Of a DNA stretch of 47,841 bases, positions 1 to 9,099 are shown piece after piece. The notes under the pieces are model-generated. The model searched no databases. It saw only the letters and a program-made list of their open reading frames with translations, and was not told where the DNA came from. The first letter of the stretch is position 1. Each line of letters starts with the position of its first letter. Source of the stretch: Shewanella algicola. GTDB taxonomy: Bacteria > Pseudomonadota > Gammaproteobacteria > Enterobacterales > Shewanellaceae. The DNA is taken from positions 1 through 47,841 of the forward strand of contig NZ_BMQI01000040.1 in NCBI RefSeq assembly GCF_014648035.1, written 5' to 3'. The translations under genes and the position numbers were made by a program.

Positions 1-205
1 GATCAAGGAACGAGCATTTAGTTCCTTTGGGGAGCTAATTTCTTATCCGAAGCTCAGGTTAATTAAGTAAATCTTTGCCACACTTTTAGCTCGAAAACTC
101 AATCGTTTTGCACTTTACTATCCCGTCATACTGACCTAGTGTAAAATACGCCTTAATTGCCATTATTTGGGTGAGAGCCCGTTGAAGTATCAAAGAGGAA
201 TTAAC

Positions 206-691
206 ATGCCATCTATGGATGTAATATCAGAAATTGACGAAGAAGAACTACGTAATGCGGTTGAAAACACCCGCCGCGAAGTGTCGAGCCGCTTTGATTT
301 GCGTGGCAAAGAAATTGATATTGATTTAAAAGATAATGTCGTTAACTTAAAAGCGGAAGATGATTTTATTTGTAAGCAACTTGTGGACATGTTGCGTATG
401 CAGTTGACTAAGCGCAATGTCGACCCATCGGCAATGGAAGTGGACGACAAAGCGGTACACAGCGGTAAAACATTCAGCTTAAAAGTGAGCTTCAAGCAAG
501 GTATTGATACCTTAGTGGCCAAAAAATTGGTTAAAGCAATTAAAGACAGCAAGCTTAAAGTACAGTCAGCCATCCAAGGCGACAAAGTACGTGTTACCGG
601 TAAAAAGCGTGATGATTTACAAGCCGTAATGCGATTAGCTAAAGAGTCAGAGCTAGGTCAACCGTTTCAGTTTGATAATTTTAAAGATTAA
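206..691 (+). CDS. yajQ: YajQ family nucleotide-binding protein
   Basis: A 161-residue cytosolic protein of the YajQ/DUF520 family, whose members bind nucleotides and, in some species, cyclic di-GMP. It opens [11 protein letters not shown], has the family SRFDLRG element near residues 28-34, a lysine-rich second half with [13 protein letters not shown], and the typical end FQFDNFKD. The start at 206 is chosen over an upstream in-frame start at 167 because an AAAGAGGAA ribosome site lies just before it and the family N-terminus begins at MPS. It is a single gene closed by a strong terminator at 732. Family assignment is secure; the role in this organism is inferred. Confidence 0.95.
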   Translation: MPSMDVISEIDEEELRNAVENTRREVSSRFDLRGKEIDIDLKDNVVNLKAEDDFICKQLVDMLRMQLTKRNVDPSAMEVDDKAVHSGKTFSLKVSFKQGIDTLVAKKLVKAIKDSKLKVQSAIQGDKVRVTGKKRDDLQAVMRLAKESELGQPFQFDNFKD

Positions 692-731
692 TTCTTAAAG
701 CGACCTATGCGTTAGCGTTGAACACCGAAAT

Positions 732-773
732 AATAAAGCCGATAGGGGAAACCTTATCGGCTTTATTGTTTTT
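732..773 (+). terminator. Intrinsic terminator after yajQ
   Basis: A 13 bp perfect stem (732-744 with 755-767) is extended by three more pairs, one a G-U wobble, closing on a GAAA tetraloop, and is followed by TGTTTTT. It lies 40 bp after the yajQ stop. The following 190 bp up to 963, the end of the converging ampG gene, hold nothing else I can support. Confidence 0.93.
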
Positions 774-963
774 AGGAGATGGCTTGCGGCATTTCGTTTA
801 ATCATCTGCAGGAAGCCTACGAAAGGCAATTAACACTAATGAATTACAGGTGTAAAAAACAGCTTCAATAATAACCAAGCTATCAAAAACGCTGAACGCA
901 TTCTGCGTGGTCACTTATTAATGTTGATTGGTATAATATCCAAAATAATGGGCTATACACTGC

Positions 964-2391
964 TTAAAGTGATGATTTACCTTTATCCGCTGCCCCATCA
1001 AGTGCGTCACCTGCCGATGCTCCGTCCACAACCACTGCTTGATTTTGCGATCGATTGACCAATACCACTAACAGCAATACCGGAAACCCTATCAAACTTG
1101 CAGCGACAAAGAAGTTGATGTAGCCAAATGCATCGACATATAAGCCTGAGAACCCGGCGATAAACTTTGGGAACAGTAGCATAATCGACGACAATAACGC
1201 GTATTGTGTCGCGCTGTAGCCGCTGCTGGTTAGGCTCGACAAGTAAGCAATAAATGCTGCGGTAGCAATACCAGCACTGAAGTTATCGACCGAAATGGCA
1301 AAGGTTAAAAAGGGAATGTTGTAGCCAATATAAGCCTGCCACGCGAACAATAAATTAGTGATGGCCACTAACAATGCACCTAAGAATAGAATTTTCATGG
1401 TGCCATAGCGCATCAATAACACACCACCAAAAGCAGCACCCACTAAGGTCATGATTAAGCCGTAAACCTTACTGATAAAGGCGATTTCTTCTTTATTAAA
1501 GCCCATATCAACGTAAAACACGTTAGCCATAATGCCCATGACGATGTCTGAAATACGATAACAAGAAATCAGCAGTAAGATTAAAACTGCACTCTTGCCA
1601 TAACGTTTAAAAAAGTCAATAAACGGTAAAACGCTGGCACTATATAGCCAAGCCAGAGCGCCAGCGATTTTCTTTGGGTATTTTGCGGCAAAGTCTGCCC
1701 GTAGTTGACGTTCTTTTTCGTCGGCATGTTTGGTATTGACTTGCGGCTCTTGACTAAACAGAGTCGTTAAAATACCAATTCCCATTAGCATTGCCATCGC
1801 AAAGTATGCGGTTTGCCAGGCTTCTAAATTATAAGAGTCATCACCAGGGGAAACCCAAGCAGCGATAGTTAATGCGCCAGCGGTGGCAATAATCATCGCA
1901 CTGCGATAACCCACTTGGTAAGCCGCAGCCAGTGCCGCTTGCATTTTTTCGGGTGCAGATTCAATCCTAAAGGCGTCAATCACAATATCTTGGGTGGCCG
2001 AAGCAAATGCGAGTAATAAAGCGCATAAGGCTAAACGATCAAGGTTAACTAATGGGTCACTAACCGACATACCAAGAATAGCGCCGACTAGGCAAAGCTG
2101 GGCAAACAGCATCCAGCCTCGTCGCCGTCCTAAAAAGCGGGTAAACAATGGCAGTGACATGCGGTCGACTAGAGGGGACCATGCCCATTTAAAGGCGTAG
2201 GTCAGGGCTATCCAGCTGAAATATCCTATGGCGGCTCGGTCAACGCCTGCTTCTCGCAGCCAAAAGCTAAGCGTTGAAAAGACCAGCATAAGCGGTAAGC
2301 CAGCAGAGAACCCCAGCAATAATAAAATGAATACACGTTTATGGTAGTAAACCGATAAGGCTTCACGCGCTTGAGAAAAGAAAACCGACAT
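964..2391 (-). CDS. ampG: AmpG-type muropeptide permease (MFS)
   Basis: A 475-residue inner-membrane protein with about 12-14 hydrophobic segments. The N-terminal stretch RVFILLLLGFSAGLPLML and the following FWLREAG are typical of AmpG, the permease importing GlcNAc-anhydroMur peptides released by peptidoglycan turnover. AmpG proteins are close in length. The yajG lipoprotein gene lies about 1.3 kb upstream on the same strand, echoing the yajG-ampG neighbourhood of enterobacteria, here split by two genes. The start has no obvious Shine-Dalgarno sequence. With amgK-murU also in the window, a role in cell-wall recycling is well supported by context. Other MFS substrates cannot be excluded. Confidence 0.88.
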   Translation of the reverse strand: MSVFFSQAREALSVYYHKRVFILLLLGFSAGLPLMLVFSTLSFWLREAGVDRAAIGYFSWIALTYAFKWAWSPLVDRMSLPLFTRFLGRRRGWMLFAQLCLVGAILGMSVSDPLVNLDRLALCALLLAFASATQDIVIDAFRIESAPEKMQAALAAAYQVGYRSAMIIATAGALTIAAWVSPGDDSYNLEAWQTAYFAMAMLMGIGILTTLFSQEPQVNTKHADEKERQLRADFAAKYPKKIAGALAWLYSASVLPFIDFFKRYGKSAVLILLLISCYRISDIVMGIMANVFYVDMGFNKEEIAFISKVYGLIMTLVGAAFGGVLLMRYGTMKILFLGALLVAITNLLFAWQAYIGYNIPFLTFAISVDNFSAGIATAAFIAYLSSLTSSGYSATQYALLSSIMLLFPKFIAGFSGLYVDAFGYINFFVAASLIGFPVLLLVVLVNRSQNQAVVVDGASAGDALDGAADKGKSSL

Positions 2392-2491
2392 AAGACAACT
2401 GGATAAAGGAGAATGGCTCTAGCTTATGTTGCAAGGGGTTTAGGTTCAAGCCATTCACGCAGTTTATTGAACGAGTTTGAGTTAAAAATGA

Positions 2492-2818
2492 TTAAGGTCT
2501 GATACCAATACAGCTTTGGGGCATATTGCCGCCGATATTGATGTAGTCACAACAGTCATGTATTTGTTGTCGAAGATACTGATTGCCTTTAATTGCCCAA
2601 CCAGACCAATGATCGAAGCAATAGAGTAAATGCCAAAATACTTTTTCAGTGTCACTGGGTTGGTCGGCCAGTTGCTTGCTTGAAATACATTGCCACTCTT
2701 CTAACACGTCCCACATATAGAGTTGAATTTCTTTGTAATCAAGTTGGTTTTCTAAGAAGGCTTTGCCGTAATAAGCTAATTGTGGCGCTTTAGTTTCGAT
2801 AAAATCATTTGCTGTCAT
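2492..2818 (-). CDS. Conserved-looking hypothetical protein, 108 aa
   Basis: Product not recognised. It is a soluble 108-residue protein starting MTANDFIETKAPQLAYYGKA, rich in aromatic residues (several W, Y and F), with a Cys pair HDCC near residues 86-89 and no signal peptide or membrane segment. The start at 2818 is preferred to in-frame starts at 2845 and 2890 because AAGGA lies about 9 bases upstream. It sits 100 bp upstream of ampG on the same strand and may be cotranscribed with it. Coding is likely from the clean ribosome site and codon use; function is unknown. Confidence 0.72.
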   Translation of the reverse strand: MTANDFIETKAPQLAYYGKAFLENQLDYKEIQLYMWDVLEEWQCISSKQLADQPSDTEKVFWHLLYCFDHWSGWAIKGNQYLRQQIHDCCDYINIGGNMPQSCIGIRP

Positions 2819-3051
2819 GAGGAATGTCCTTGGTAATGAATGCATGATGAAACAGCGACTACATTGATTAAAATTAGAGTATAGACCCAAATTTTGGCCA
2901 TGACAGAAAATATGACAAAATTAATTTATGTTAAATGATTAGATAATTACTATTTAAATTAGATAGTTGAAGGCGTGTGGAATAAAATTGTGAGTAAAAA
3001 CAACAAGCAGAAATGTGATGGGTGTTCAGAAAGTAAACATAGTGCCGATAA

Positions 3052-3082
3052 CGCGCTTAACGGTTTATGGTGATTAAGCGCG
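3052..3082 (-). terminator. Hairpin after cyclophilin gene (weak terminator)
   Basis: A perfect 9 bp inverted repeat CGCGCTTAA/TTAAGCGCG with a 13 nt loop lies 12 bp beyond the cyclophilin stop. The sequence after the stem on the minus strand is TTATCGG rather than a U-run, so intrinsic termination would be weak. The rest of the gap 2819-3093 holds nothing else clear. Confidence 0.45.
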
Positions 3083-3093
3083 CCATAGAGGCC

Positions 3094-3678
3094 TTAGCGT
3101 GGTAATAATGTCGCTTTTTTGAGTAACACCGTTTTTACTGGCACATCTGGCCAATTTAAAGTGCTGTTGTGCGCGGTTTCAACCAATGAGATGGCTTCAA
3201 GTACATCCATGCCCTGGGTGACCTCGCCAAATACGGTATAACCCCAACGACGCTTAGACGGATCTAATTTTTTGTTGTCACCGACATTAAAATAAAATTG
3301 TCTTGTGGCCGAGTGCGGATCGTTGTCTCGTGCCATGGCAATGGTGCCCAATGAGTTTGATAAACCATTACCAGACTCATTTACGATAGGGTCCATTGAT
3401 GGACGCTCTTCTAGTTTAGTGGTAAGCCCGCCACCTTGGACGACAAATTCGGCAATAACCCGATGAAAGATCGTGTTGTCGTATTCACCTTTCACCACAT
3501 AGGTTAAAAAGTTATCAATGGTTAATGGCGCGCGAGTGCGGTCTAATTCAACCACAATTTTACCCATTGAAGTATCAAACTCGACTTGCGGGTAAATAGT
3601 GTCTTTTTGAATATCAACAGCGGCAGAAGCGGATAAACTGGTTACAAGCAACAAGCTAGTGGTAAGCCATTTAAACAT
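3094..3678 (-). CDS. ppiA: Periplasmic cyclophilin-type peptidyl-prolyl isomerase
   Basis: A 194-residue exported prolyl cis-trans isomerase. Residues 1-20 form a signal peptide (hydrophobic LTTSLLLVTSLSASAA with an Ala-Xaa-Ala-like cleavage site). The cyclophilin core shows FHRVI near 71-75, a Gln-Gly-Gly-Gly segment, TIAMAR, QFYFNV and the late GYTVFGEV block. The start at 3678 is chosen because AGGA is spaced correctly and the signal peptide begins there; an upstream start at 3717 would add a non-signal extension. It lies 62 bp downstream of yajG on the same strand. The family is certain; equivalence to E. coli PpiA is inferred from the signal peptide and size. Confidence 0.92.
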   Translation of the reverse strand: MFKWLTTSLLLVTSLSASAAVDIQKDTIYPQVEFDTSMGKIVVELDRTRAPLTIDNFLTYVVKGEYDNTIFHRVIAEFVVQGGGLTTKLEERPSMDPIVNESGNGLSNSLGTIAMARDNDPHSATRQFYFNVGDNKKLDPSKRRWGYTVFGEVTQGMDVLEAISLVETAHNSTLNWPDVPVKTVLLKKATLLPR

Positions 3679-3740
3679 ATTGAGAGTCCTTTTGGCGGCA
3701 TCATACGGATGCCGCATATCACTTAACTGAGGCTAACTAA

Positions 3741-4310
3741 TTATTTACGCTGAATAAATTGATGTAGTTCTTCATCATTAAGGATTTCAGTGGTGAGTTT
3801 GTCTATTAATTGATTAATGTCGAGTTCAAGTGTGGCAAAGTCAGGGCTTAACGGACCTTTAAGGTAACCATTCGCGTTATATGATTTTGTCAGTTGCTGT
3901 TGGGCATTTTTAGCAAGCACATTAATGACTAACCTGGTATTAGACTCGAAGCTAAACGTGCTATCGGTGACATCGGCAAGCAAATAATTAAGTTGAAATT
4001 GCACCGAAGTTGATGCTGCGGGGTCAACCACATAGCCCGCTCTTATCATCCCATCGCGAAACAGTTTGTCCAATTGTTGGCGAACCGGCTCGCTTGTGCT
4101 AACTAACCGTGGTGTGGTGTCAGGATCATTAAATCTCACCACAAAGCTGGCTTCTCGTGTATCAATGGTTTCTACTTTTACAGGGAAGTCTATTTCGGTT
4201 TGCAAGCTTACTGCGCCAAGCGTTGGATTTAAGCCCACGTGAGTCGGCTCATAGCTGGCACAAGCGGTGAGTAATAGTGATGATAGTAAAATCGGTAAAA
4301 ATGATTTCAT
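3741..4310 (-). CDS. yajG: YajG family lipoprotein
   Basis: A 189-residue lipoprotein. The signal peptide ends in the lipobox LTAC, so Cys17 is the expected lipidation site, followed by ASYEP. The mature part fits the YajG family (DUF family of roughly 190 residues) with a C-terminal helix-rich segment. The function of YajG is not established; it is predicted to face the periplasm from the inner or outer membrane. It heads a minus-strand run with the cyclophilin gene, the unknown 108-aa gene and ampG. The 227 bp upstream to 4537, shared with the divergent DUF2804 gene, show no motif I would call with confidence. Confidence 0.88.
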   Translation of the reverse strand: MKSFLPILLSSLLLTACASYEPTHVGLNPTLGAVSLQTEIDFPVKVETIDTREASFVVRFNDPDTTPRLVSTSEPVRQQLDKLFRDGMIRAGYVVDPAASTSVQFQLNYLLADVTDSTFSFESNTRLVINVLAKNAQQQLTKSYNANGYLKGPLSPDFATLELDINQLIDKLTTEILNDEELHQFIQRK

Positions 4311-4537
4311 TTGGCAACTATTTTGAACAAAAGGTAAGTAAAGGATACCAGAAATTGTTCACCATTCCAGTGTAATAGCAGATCGTTAATACAATTATAT
4401 TGACGGTTAACTTACCTCGTTTAGCGACGTCGCTGATTGTTATGTTATCAGTGTTAATGTTGACTTGAAGCGCCAACTAATACAGTTTAAGTTGATTAAA
4501 TTTAATTCCATTGATGACTTACGACACAGGACTCCTA

Positions 4538-5563
4538 ATGCAACATGTGCAACCGCAATTAGCTCCACTGCAATTAATTCAATCAGATGGGCAGCCGGTG
4601 TTTGGTGTTTTTGATGGTATGGTCGACTCACTCAACGTTAAGCAGTTTACGTTTTACAATGACATGGACAAGCCGGCGTCAGCTCTTGCTAAGCATTTTG
4701 CTTATAAACAATTTCAGTTTGCGAGCATAGTGACACCGCATTACATTGTGGCATTCGCGGTGGCAGACATTCGCTATGTCACGAATGGATTTTGTTATTT
4801 ATACGAGATAAAAAGCAATAAACTAACTCAAACCCAATGGCTAACACCGCTAGGTTTAGGTAGCCAGGTGAGTCAGTCACCTAAACAAGGTCGGGCAAAA
4901 GTTGGCAGTCATCGTAAAGGCGTCACTATTGATATTGTGGATGGCCAATGGCAAGTCGATATTCATTTAGCACATATTCAAGCTCATTTACGGTTACAAC
5001 CGGCACCGCTAAGTTTACCATTAAGCTTGTGCACTCCAACGGGGTATAACGGCTGGACCTATACGCAAAAACACAATGGTTTGGCCGTGAGTGGCCAATT
5101 AACCATTCATCATGAACCACAACCTTTGCAATATGCGCTGGCGGGCTATGACTTTTCTGCTGGCTTTATGCGCCGCGAAACCAGTTGGCGTTGGGCATCA
5201 ATTAATGCACAAACCGATGCAGGGATTATTGGACTCAATTTAGCCGCGGGGGTTAACGAAACCGGCGTCACTGAGAATGTGATGTGGATAAATGGCGAAC
5301 GTCACTTATTGGGCAGCGCACAGTTTGAGTTTAATCGACACTCGCAACAAGATATATGGCATATCACCACCAATGACGGTCAAGTCGATTTGTATTTTAG
5401 GCCGCTTAACCAGCGCAGTGAGAAACTCAATTTACTCTGGCTTAAGAATAACTTTAGGCAATATATTGGCTATTTTAGCGGTGTCATAAGCGATAACAAC
5501 GGTAATCAATACCGACTACATAATCAGCTTGGACTCACCGAAGATCATTTTGCTAAATGGTAA
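4538..5563 (+). CDS. DUF2804 family protein
   Basis: A 341-residue protein without signal peptide or membrane segment that fits the DUF2804 family in length and layout: an N-terminal part with FDGMVDSLNVKQFTFYND, a central beta-rich region, and a late TSWRWAS block (near residues 210-216) with a GVNETGVTENVMW stretch. The family has no proven activity; the beta-rich make-up resembles lipocalin-like attachment or lipid-modifying domains, which is speculation. The start at 4538 is chosen because AGGA lies 7 bases before it; in-frame starts at 4511 (TTG) and 4514 lack this. The sterol-desaturase-type gene follows after 42 bp on the same strand, suggesting a two-gene unit. Confidence 0.85.
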   Translation: MQHVQPQLAPLQLIQSDGQPVFGVFDGMVDSLNVKQFTFYNDMDKPASALAKHFAYKQFQFASIVTPHYIVAFAVADIRYVTNGFCYLYEIKSNKLTQTQWLTPLGLGSQVSQSPKQGRAKVGSHRKGVTIDIVDGQWQVDIHLAHIQAHLRLQPAPLSLPLSLCTPTGYNGWTYTQKHNGLAVSGQLTIHHEPQPLQYALAGYDFSAGFMRRETSWRWASINAQTDAGIIGLNLAAGVNETGVTENVMWINGERHLLGSAQFEFNRHSQQDIWHITTNDGQVDLYFRPLNQRSEKLNLLWLKNNFRQYIGYFSGVISDNNGNQYRLHNQLGLTEDHFAKW

Positions 5564-5605
5564 TAAACTAGTGTTCAGCAACCACACAAAAAACAAAAAT
5601 AACAA

Positions 5606-6523
5606 ATGGAAAATCATATGGACATGGATTTACTGATTACCCACCCTGAGTGGCTATTACTGGCATTAGCGCCACTATTTTTTATTTGTATTGCTCTGGA
5701 GTGGTGGTTTGGCGTGCGCCTAAGACGTTTACCTACCAGCGCCCAGTATCGCCCAGCAGAAGTGGTGTGTAATTTTATATTAGCAGGAATGCATCAGGTG
5801 GCAGACATTATTGCAGGCTTGCTGATTGCGAAAGTGTATTTACACTTTTTTGGTTGGCGTTTGTTTGATATTGAAATGACCTTATTAACGTTTGCGCTAT
5901 TAATTGTTGCTCAAGACTTTTGTTATTACTGGTTTCACCGCGCCAGCCATCGTATCCGGTGGATGTGGGCTGCTCATGTTGTGCATCACAGTTCAGAAAA
6001 CATGAATTTCACTACTGCATTTAGGCAAAGCCTAATGTATCCACTCGCGGGTATGTGGTTATTTTGGTTGCCTTTGGTGGTGATTGGATTTGATCCTAAC
6101 TGGGTGGTGTTTGCTGTATTGCTCAATTTGGGCTTACAGTTTTTTGTCCACACCCAGGCAATAAAATCTTTAGGCCCGTTAGAGTGGATTGTTAATACGC
6201 CGTCACATCATCGCGTTCACCATGGGCGTAACCTGCAATACATTGATAAAAACTACGCGGGAGTGCTGATTATTTGGGACAAAATGTTTGGTACGTTTGA
6301 GCCAGAAAATGAAACTGTGCAATATGGCATTACCAAACCAGTCAACAGTTTTAACCCACTTGTGGTCACGTTTAGCGAATGGCGTGATATGTGGCGTGAG
6401 GTGAGCCAGCCACAATTAACGTTGGCGCAGCGCTTTGGCATATTGTTCGCGCCACCAGCAACTCATCAATCGGTATCAACAACATCAGATACTACTCCGT
6501 CAGATACAACACCAAGCTTATAA
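5606..6523 (+). CDS. Sterol desaturase / fatty acid hydroxylase family membrane protein
   Basis: A 305-residue integral membrane di-iron enzyme of the fatty acid hydroxylase superfamily. The histidine boxes that bind iron are intact: HRASH at 111-115, HVVHH at 124-128 and HHRVHH at 201-206, set among four or more membrane segments. Such enzymes hydroxylate or desaturate lipid C-H bonds; the substrate here is unknown. The C-terminus carries a low-complexity Ser/Thr/Pro tail (repeated SDTTPS). An alternative start at 5618 is preceded by GGAAAA and may be the true one. The 3' end overlaps the converging methyltransferase gene by 6 bp. Confidence 0.9.
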   Translation: MENHMDMDLLITHPEWLLLALAPLFFICIALEWWFGVRLRRLPTSAQYRPAEVVCNFILAGMHQVADIIAGLLIAKVYLHFFGWRLFDIEMTLLTFALLIVAQDFCYYWFHRASHRIRWMWAAHVVHHSSENMNFTTAFRQSLMYPLAGMWLFWLPLVVIGFDPNWVVFAVLLNLGLQFFVHTQAIKSLGPLEWIVNTPSHHRVHHGRNLQYIDKNYAGVLIIWDKMFGTFEPENETVQYGITKPVNSFNPLVVTFSEWRDMWREVSQPQLTLAQRFGILFAPPATHQSVSTTSDTTPSDTTPSL

Positions 6524-7291
6524 CGGTTTAATGGCCTTTATTGCATAAATTAAAGGGATGTTTTGGCCTTTATGTTGTAATCGATATCCTTTATCTTGCA
6601 CATATTCTAGCCCCTCAAAACAATCGTAAGGGCTGTATGGATGTTCGTTAAATGACGCAATCGTCAGCCCAGCTTGAATAAGCGCATTGATGACTTCACT
6701 TATCGGATGCGGCCAGGTTGCCACAGTTTCGATTTGGTTATTATGGTTTTCTGTGTAAGTGACTTCATTTTCAATATCAGGTTGTGTTTGCGAGAAATAA
6801 CCGTAACCATATAGCACATCATTAAATGGATGAAATTCAACTAAATGGAACTCACCACCAGGGACGAGTGCGTTGACAATTGTGCGTGCCCAACTCGTCA
6901 ACTCGGGTAGCCAGGCTAACACACCATATGAAGTAAACACCCTGTCATATTGCTGGGTGTTGCTGAGGCCAAACTGATAAATGTCACTGTTGATAAAGTT
7001 TGTGTCGAGTTGTAATTGGTTTGCCAGTTGTTGAGCGGTTGCAATTGACTCGCTCGATAAATCAACACCGGTGACTTTGGCGCCTAATCGTGCCCACGAT
7101 AAACTGTCTTGGCCAAAGTGACACTGTAAATGCAGTAAGCTTTTATGATTAACATCGCCCATTTGTGCTAATTCAATGGGATTTAATGATGTCTTACCGT
7201 CAATAAACGCTTGTAAGTCATAAAAAGATGACGCTAGATGAATTTTAGTTCGATTATCCCAAGCTTGTTTATTGATTTCGATATAGTCCAT
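6518..7291 (-). CDS. Class I SAM-dependent methyltransferase
   Basis: A 257-residue cytosolic methyltransferase with a Rossmann-fold SAM site. Motif I is LLHLQCHFGQDSLSWA (about 52-67), followed by VTGVDLSSESI with Asp77 at the end of strand 2, and a later DRVFTSYGVLAWLPEL region. The HLQCHFG variant of motif I is seen in a broad group of uncharacterised bacterial methyltransferases. The substrate cannot be read from sequence. It converges on and overlaps the hydroxylase gene by 6 bp and is separated from the alginate operon by a terminator, so it appears to be its own unit. Confidence 0.87.
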   Translation of the reverse strand: MDYIEINKQAWDNRTKIHLASSFYDLQAFIDGKTSLNPIELAQMGDVNHKSLLHLQCHFGQDSLSWARLGAKVTGVDLSSESIATAQQLANQLQLDTNFINSDIYQFGLSNTQQYDRVFTSYGVLAWLPELTSWARTIVNALVPGGEFHLVEFHPFNDVLYGYGYFSQTQPDIENEVTYTENHNNQIETVATWPHPISEVINALIQAGLTIASFNEHPYSPYDCFEGLEYVQDKGYRLQHKGQNIPLIYAIKAIKPL

Positions 7292-7380
7292 TGCTTGTGT
7301 CTTATGTATTCTCGTTTGTTAAATTATACTGGGTTGACATCACTATGACGAGTCAGCGGCTTTATTGATTGATATAAATC

Positions 7381-7417
7381 AAAAAGGCTTACCAACGTGA
7401 GTTGAGCAAGCCTTTTT
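7381..7417 (-). terminator. Terminator of the alginate operon
   Basis: Inverted repeat AAAAAGGCTT (7381-7390) with AAGCCTTTTT (7408-7417), including an inner CAAC/GTTG pairing. On the minus strand the stem ends in a U-run, 20 bp beyond the MFS stop codon. Confidence 0.9.
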
Positions 7418-7436
7418 AGATTTTAAGTGATTCTGC

Positions 7437-8720
7437 TTACTTGGGTTTTACCGGTTCAATTTTTCCACCTAACCATAATGAAATTAACGCTAACGGTACT
7501 AATGCCGCACCTAAAATAAAGAATGGCGTATAGTCACCACCCTGGGTCATCATAGGGACCAGCTGGATGGTAATAATCACACTCAACACTGCCGATGTAC
7601 CACTAATGCCTGCTAACGTCCCCACTGTTTTACCCGAGAAGTAATCACTTGGTAAGGTTTGCACATTACCAATGGCGGTTTGAAAACCAAACAAAATAAC
7701 CGCAATCAATCCCATTGCTAACCAAGGTGTAGCGGCTTGTGAGGTTAATAACAGTGCCGGAAGCATCACAACACAACCTAATACAATCGCGCTACGACGA
7801 GCTTTGTTGACTGTCCAGCCACGGCTTAATAAATGGCCGCTGAACCAACCGCCAAACAATGCACCAATTGCTGCGCCTACATAGGGTAGCCAGGCAAATG
7901 CGCCAATTTCTTTCACATCAAAGCCAAACTTTTCATTTAAATATAATGGTAGCCAGGCAACGAATAACCACCAAATAGGGTCGATAAAGAAACGTGCGGC
8001 AATCACGCCCCAGGCTTGTCGATGGCCGAGTAGTTGCCCTGTGGTAGGTACATATTCTTCAGTTTGGTTGGTTTCGGTGGCGCATTGCTGACCGCTAAGA
8101 ATATATTGGCGTTCGGTTTCGGTGATCCATGGGTGGGCATCAGGCGCAGATTTATAGATAATCATCCATGGAATGATCCAGATAATCCCCAGTGCACCAA
8201 TCACGATAAACGTCGCTTGCCAGCCTAAAAATGCATATAAAAAGGCGATAAGAGGCGGGGCAATAATAGAACCTAGCGAAGCGCCAGAGTTAAAAATACC
8301 TTGGGCAAGAGCACGCTCTTTAATGGGAAACCATTCAGCATTGGCCTTGGTTGCACCGGGCCAGTTACCGGCTTCACCGATACCAAGAATGGCTCTAAAC
8401 ACGGCAAATGACATTGCCGTTGCCGCGATGGCATGTAATGCAATTGACACCGACCACACCACAATTGACAGTAAAAAGCCTAAACGCGTACCAATGGCAT
8501 CAAATATTTTACCAAACAGCGATTGGCCAATGGCGTAGGAGATCATAAACACAGTGATAATATTGGCATAATCACTTTTGTCTAAGCCTAAATCTTCGGC
8601 AATGCCCGGCCACATAATGGCCAGGGCGGAGCGGTCGATATAGTTAATTACGGTGGCTAGGGCAACTAAGCTGACCACAAGCCAACGTAAATGGTTTAGT
8701 TTAAACGGGCTGTTTTTCAT
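7437..8720 (-). CDS. MFS transporter, anion:cation symporter type (uronate uptake)
   Basis: A 427-residue inner-membrane transporter with 12 predicted helices. The opening NYIDRSALAIMWPGIAEDLG resembles the ACS group of MFS carriers that includes hexuronate and glucarate transporters (ExuT, GudP). Its GTG-free ATG start overlaps the kdgF stop by 4 bp (ATGA), implying translational coupling. Position at the end of a lyase operon indicates uptake of alginate-derived unsaturated mono- or oligouronate, comparable to the role proposed for Toa-type carriers in alginolytic vibrios. The substrate is inferred from context only. Confidence 0.88.
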   Translation of the reverse strand: MKNSPFKLNHLRWLVVSLVALATVINYIDRSALAIMWPGIAEDLGLDKSDYANIITVFMISYAIGQSLFGKIFDAIGTRLGFLLSIVVWSVSIALHAIAATAMSFAVFRAILGIGEAGNWPGATKANAEWFPIKERALAQGIFNSGASLGSIIAPPLIAFLYAFLGWQATFIVIGALGIIWIIPWMIIYKSAPDAHPWITETERQYILSGQQCATETNQTEEYVPTTGQLLGHRQAWGVIAARFFIDPIWWLFVAWLPLYLNEKFGFDVKEIGAFAWLPYVGAAIGALFGGWFSGHLLSRGWTVNKARRSAIVLGCVVMLPALLLTSQAATPWLAMGLIAVILFGFQTAIGNVQTLPSDYFSGKTVGTLAGISGTSAVLSVIITIQLVPMMTQGGDYTPFFILGAALVPLALISLWLGGKIEPVKPK

Positions 8721-9064
8721 GATAAGTCCTCAACAAAGTCTTCACGCGGCGGACTAAAGGTATCAATTAAAATGCCGCCGGTTGGGCACACTGCACCGTG
8801 TTCAACATGAGGTGGTATAAAGAAACTGTCACCGGCATGAAGTATTTGAATCACACCGTCCACATTGACATGAAACTCGCCTTCAACAACATACGATACT
8901 TGAGAGTGGCGATGAGCATGCACATAACCTTCTGCACCTTTATCAAACCAAATCTTTACTGCCATTAGTTCGTGGTTATAACCCAGCATTTGACGCTTTA
9001 ATCCGCCGCCAATGTCTTGTATTTCTGTTTTATCGCCAAAGCCAAAATGTTGATTCTGTTTCAT
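8717..9064 (-). CDS. kdgF: KdgF-like cupin, unsaturated uronate processing
   Basis: A 115-residue single-domain cupin. The metal-site pattern HAHRHSQVSYVVEGEF (His residues around 50-54, then Gln and Glu) and the second motif FIPPHVEHGA are intact. KdgF proteins convert the 4,5-unsaturated uronate released by pectin or alginate lyases into the linear ketouronate DEH. Length and motifs fit KdgF closely, and the neighbours (PL17 lyase 35 bp upstream, MFS carrier overlapping downstream) make this assignment strong. No signal peptide, so it acts in the cytoplasm, which implies that unsaturated monomer is imported or made inside. Confidence 0.9.
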   Translation of the reverse strand: MKQNQHFGFGDKTEIQDIGGGLKRQMLGYNHELMAVKIWFDKGAEGYVHAHRHSQVSYVVEGEFHVNVDGVIQILHAGDSFFIPPHVEHGAVCPTGGILIDTFSPPREDFVEDLS

Positions 9065-9099
9065 TGTGTGTTGCTCCTAATTTTGTTTTAAATTTTTGC

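Noticed and set aside
5..27. AAGGAAC/GTTCCTT hairpin at the left edge
   Set aside because: It has only a short T stretch and no identifiable upstream gene in the window, so terminator status cannot be judged.
190..585. Minus-strand 131-codon open frame inside yajQ
   Set aside because: It is a shadow of yajQ, with low-complexity Ser/Leu composition and no ribosome site.
779..871. A 30-codon ORF after the yajQ terminator
   Set aside because: Its AGGAG directly abuts the ATG, there is no promoter between it and the terminator, and the peptide shows no signal or domain.
929..937. Extended -10 sequence TGGTATAAT on the plus strand
   Set aside because: No -35 is present and it points antisense into the ampG 3' end; a chance match in AT-rich DNA is more likely.
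8173..8538. Plus-strand 121-codon open frame inside the MFS gene
   Set aside because: Opposite-strand shadow of a clear transporter gene, with no domain.
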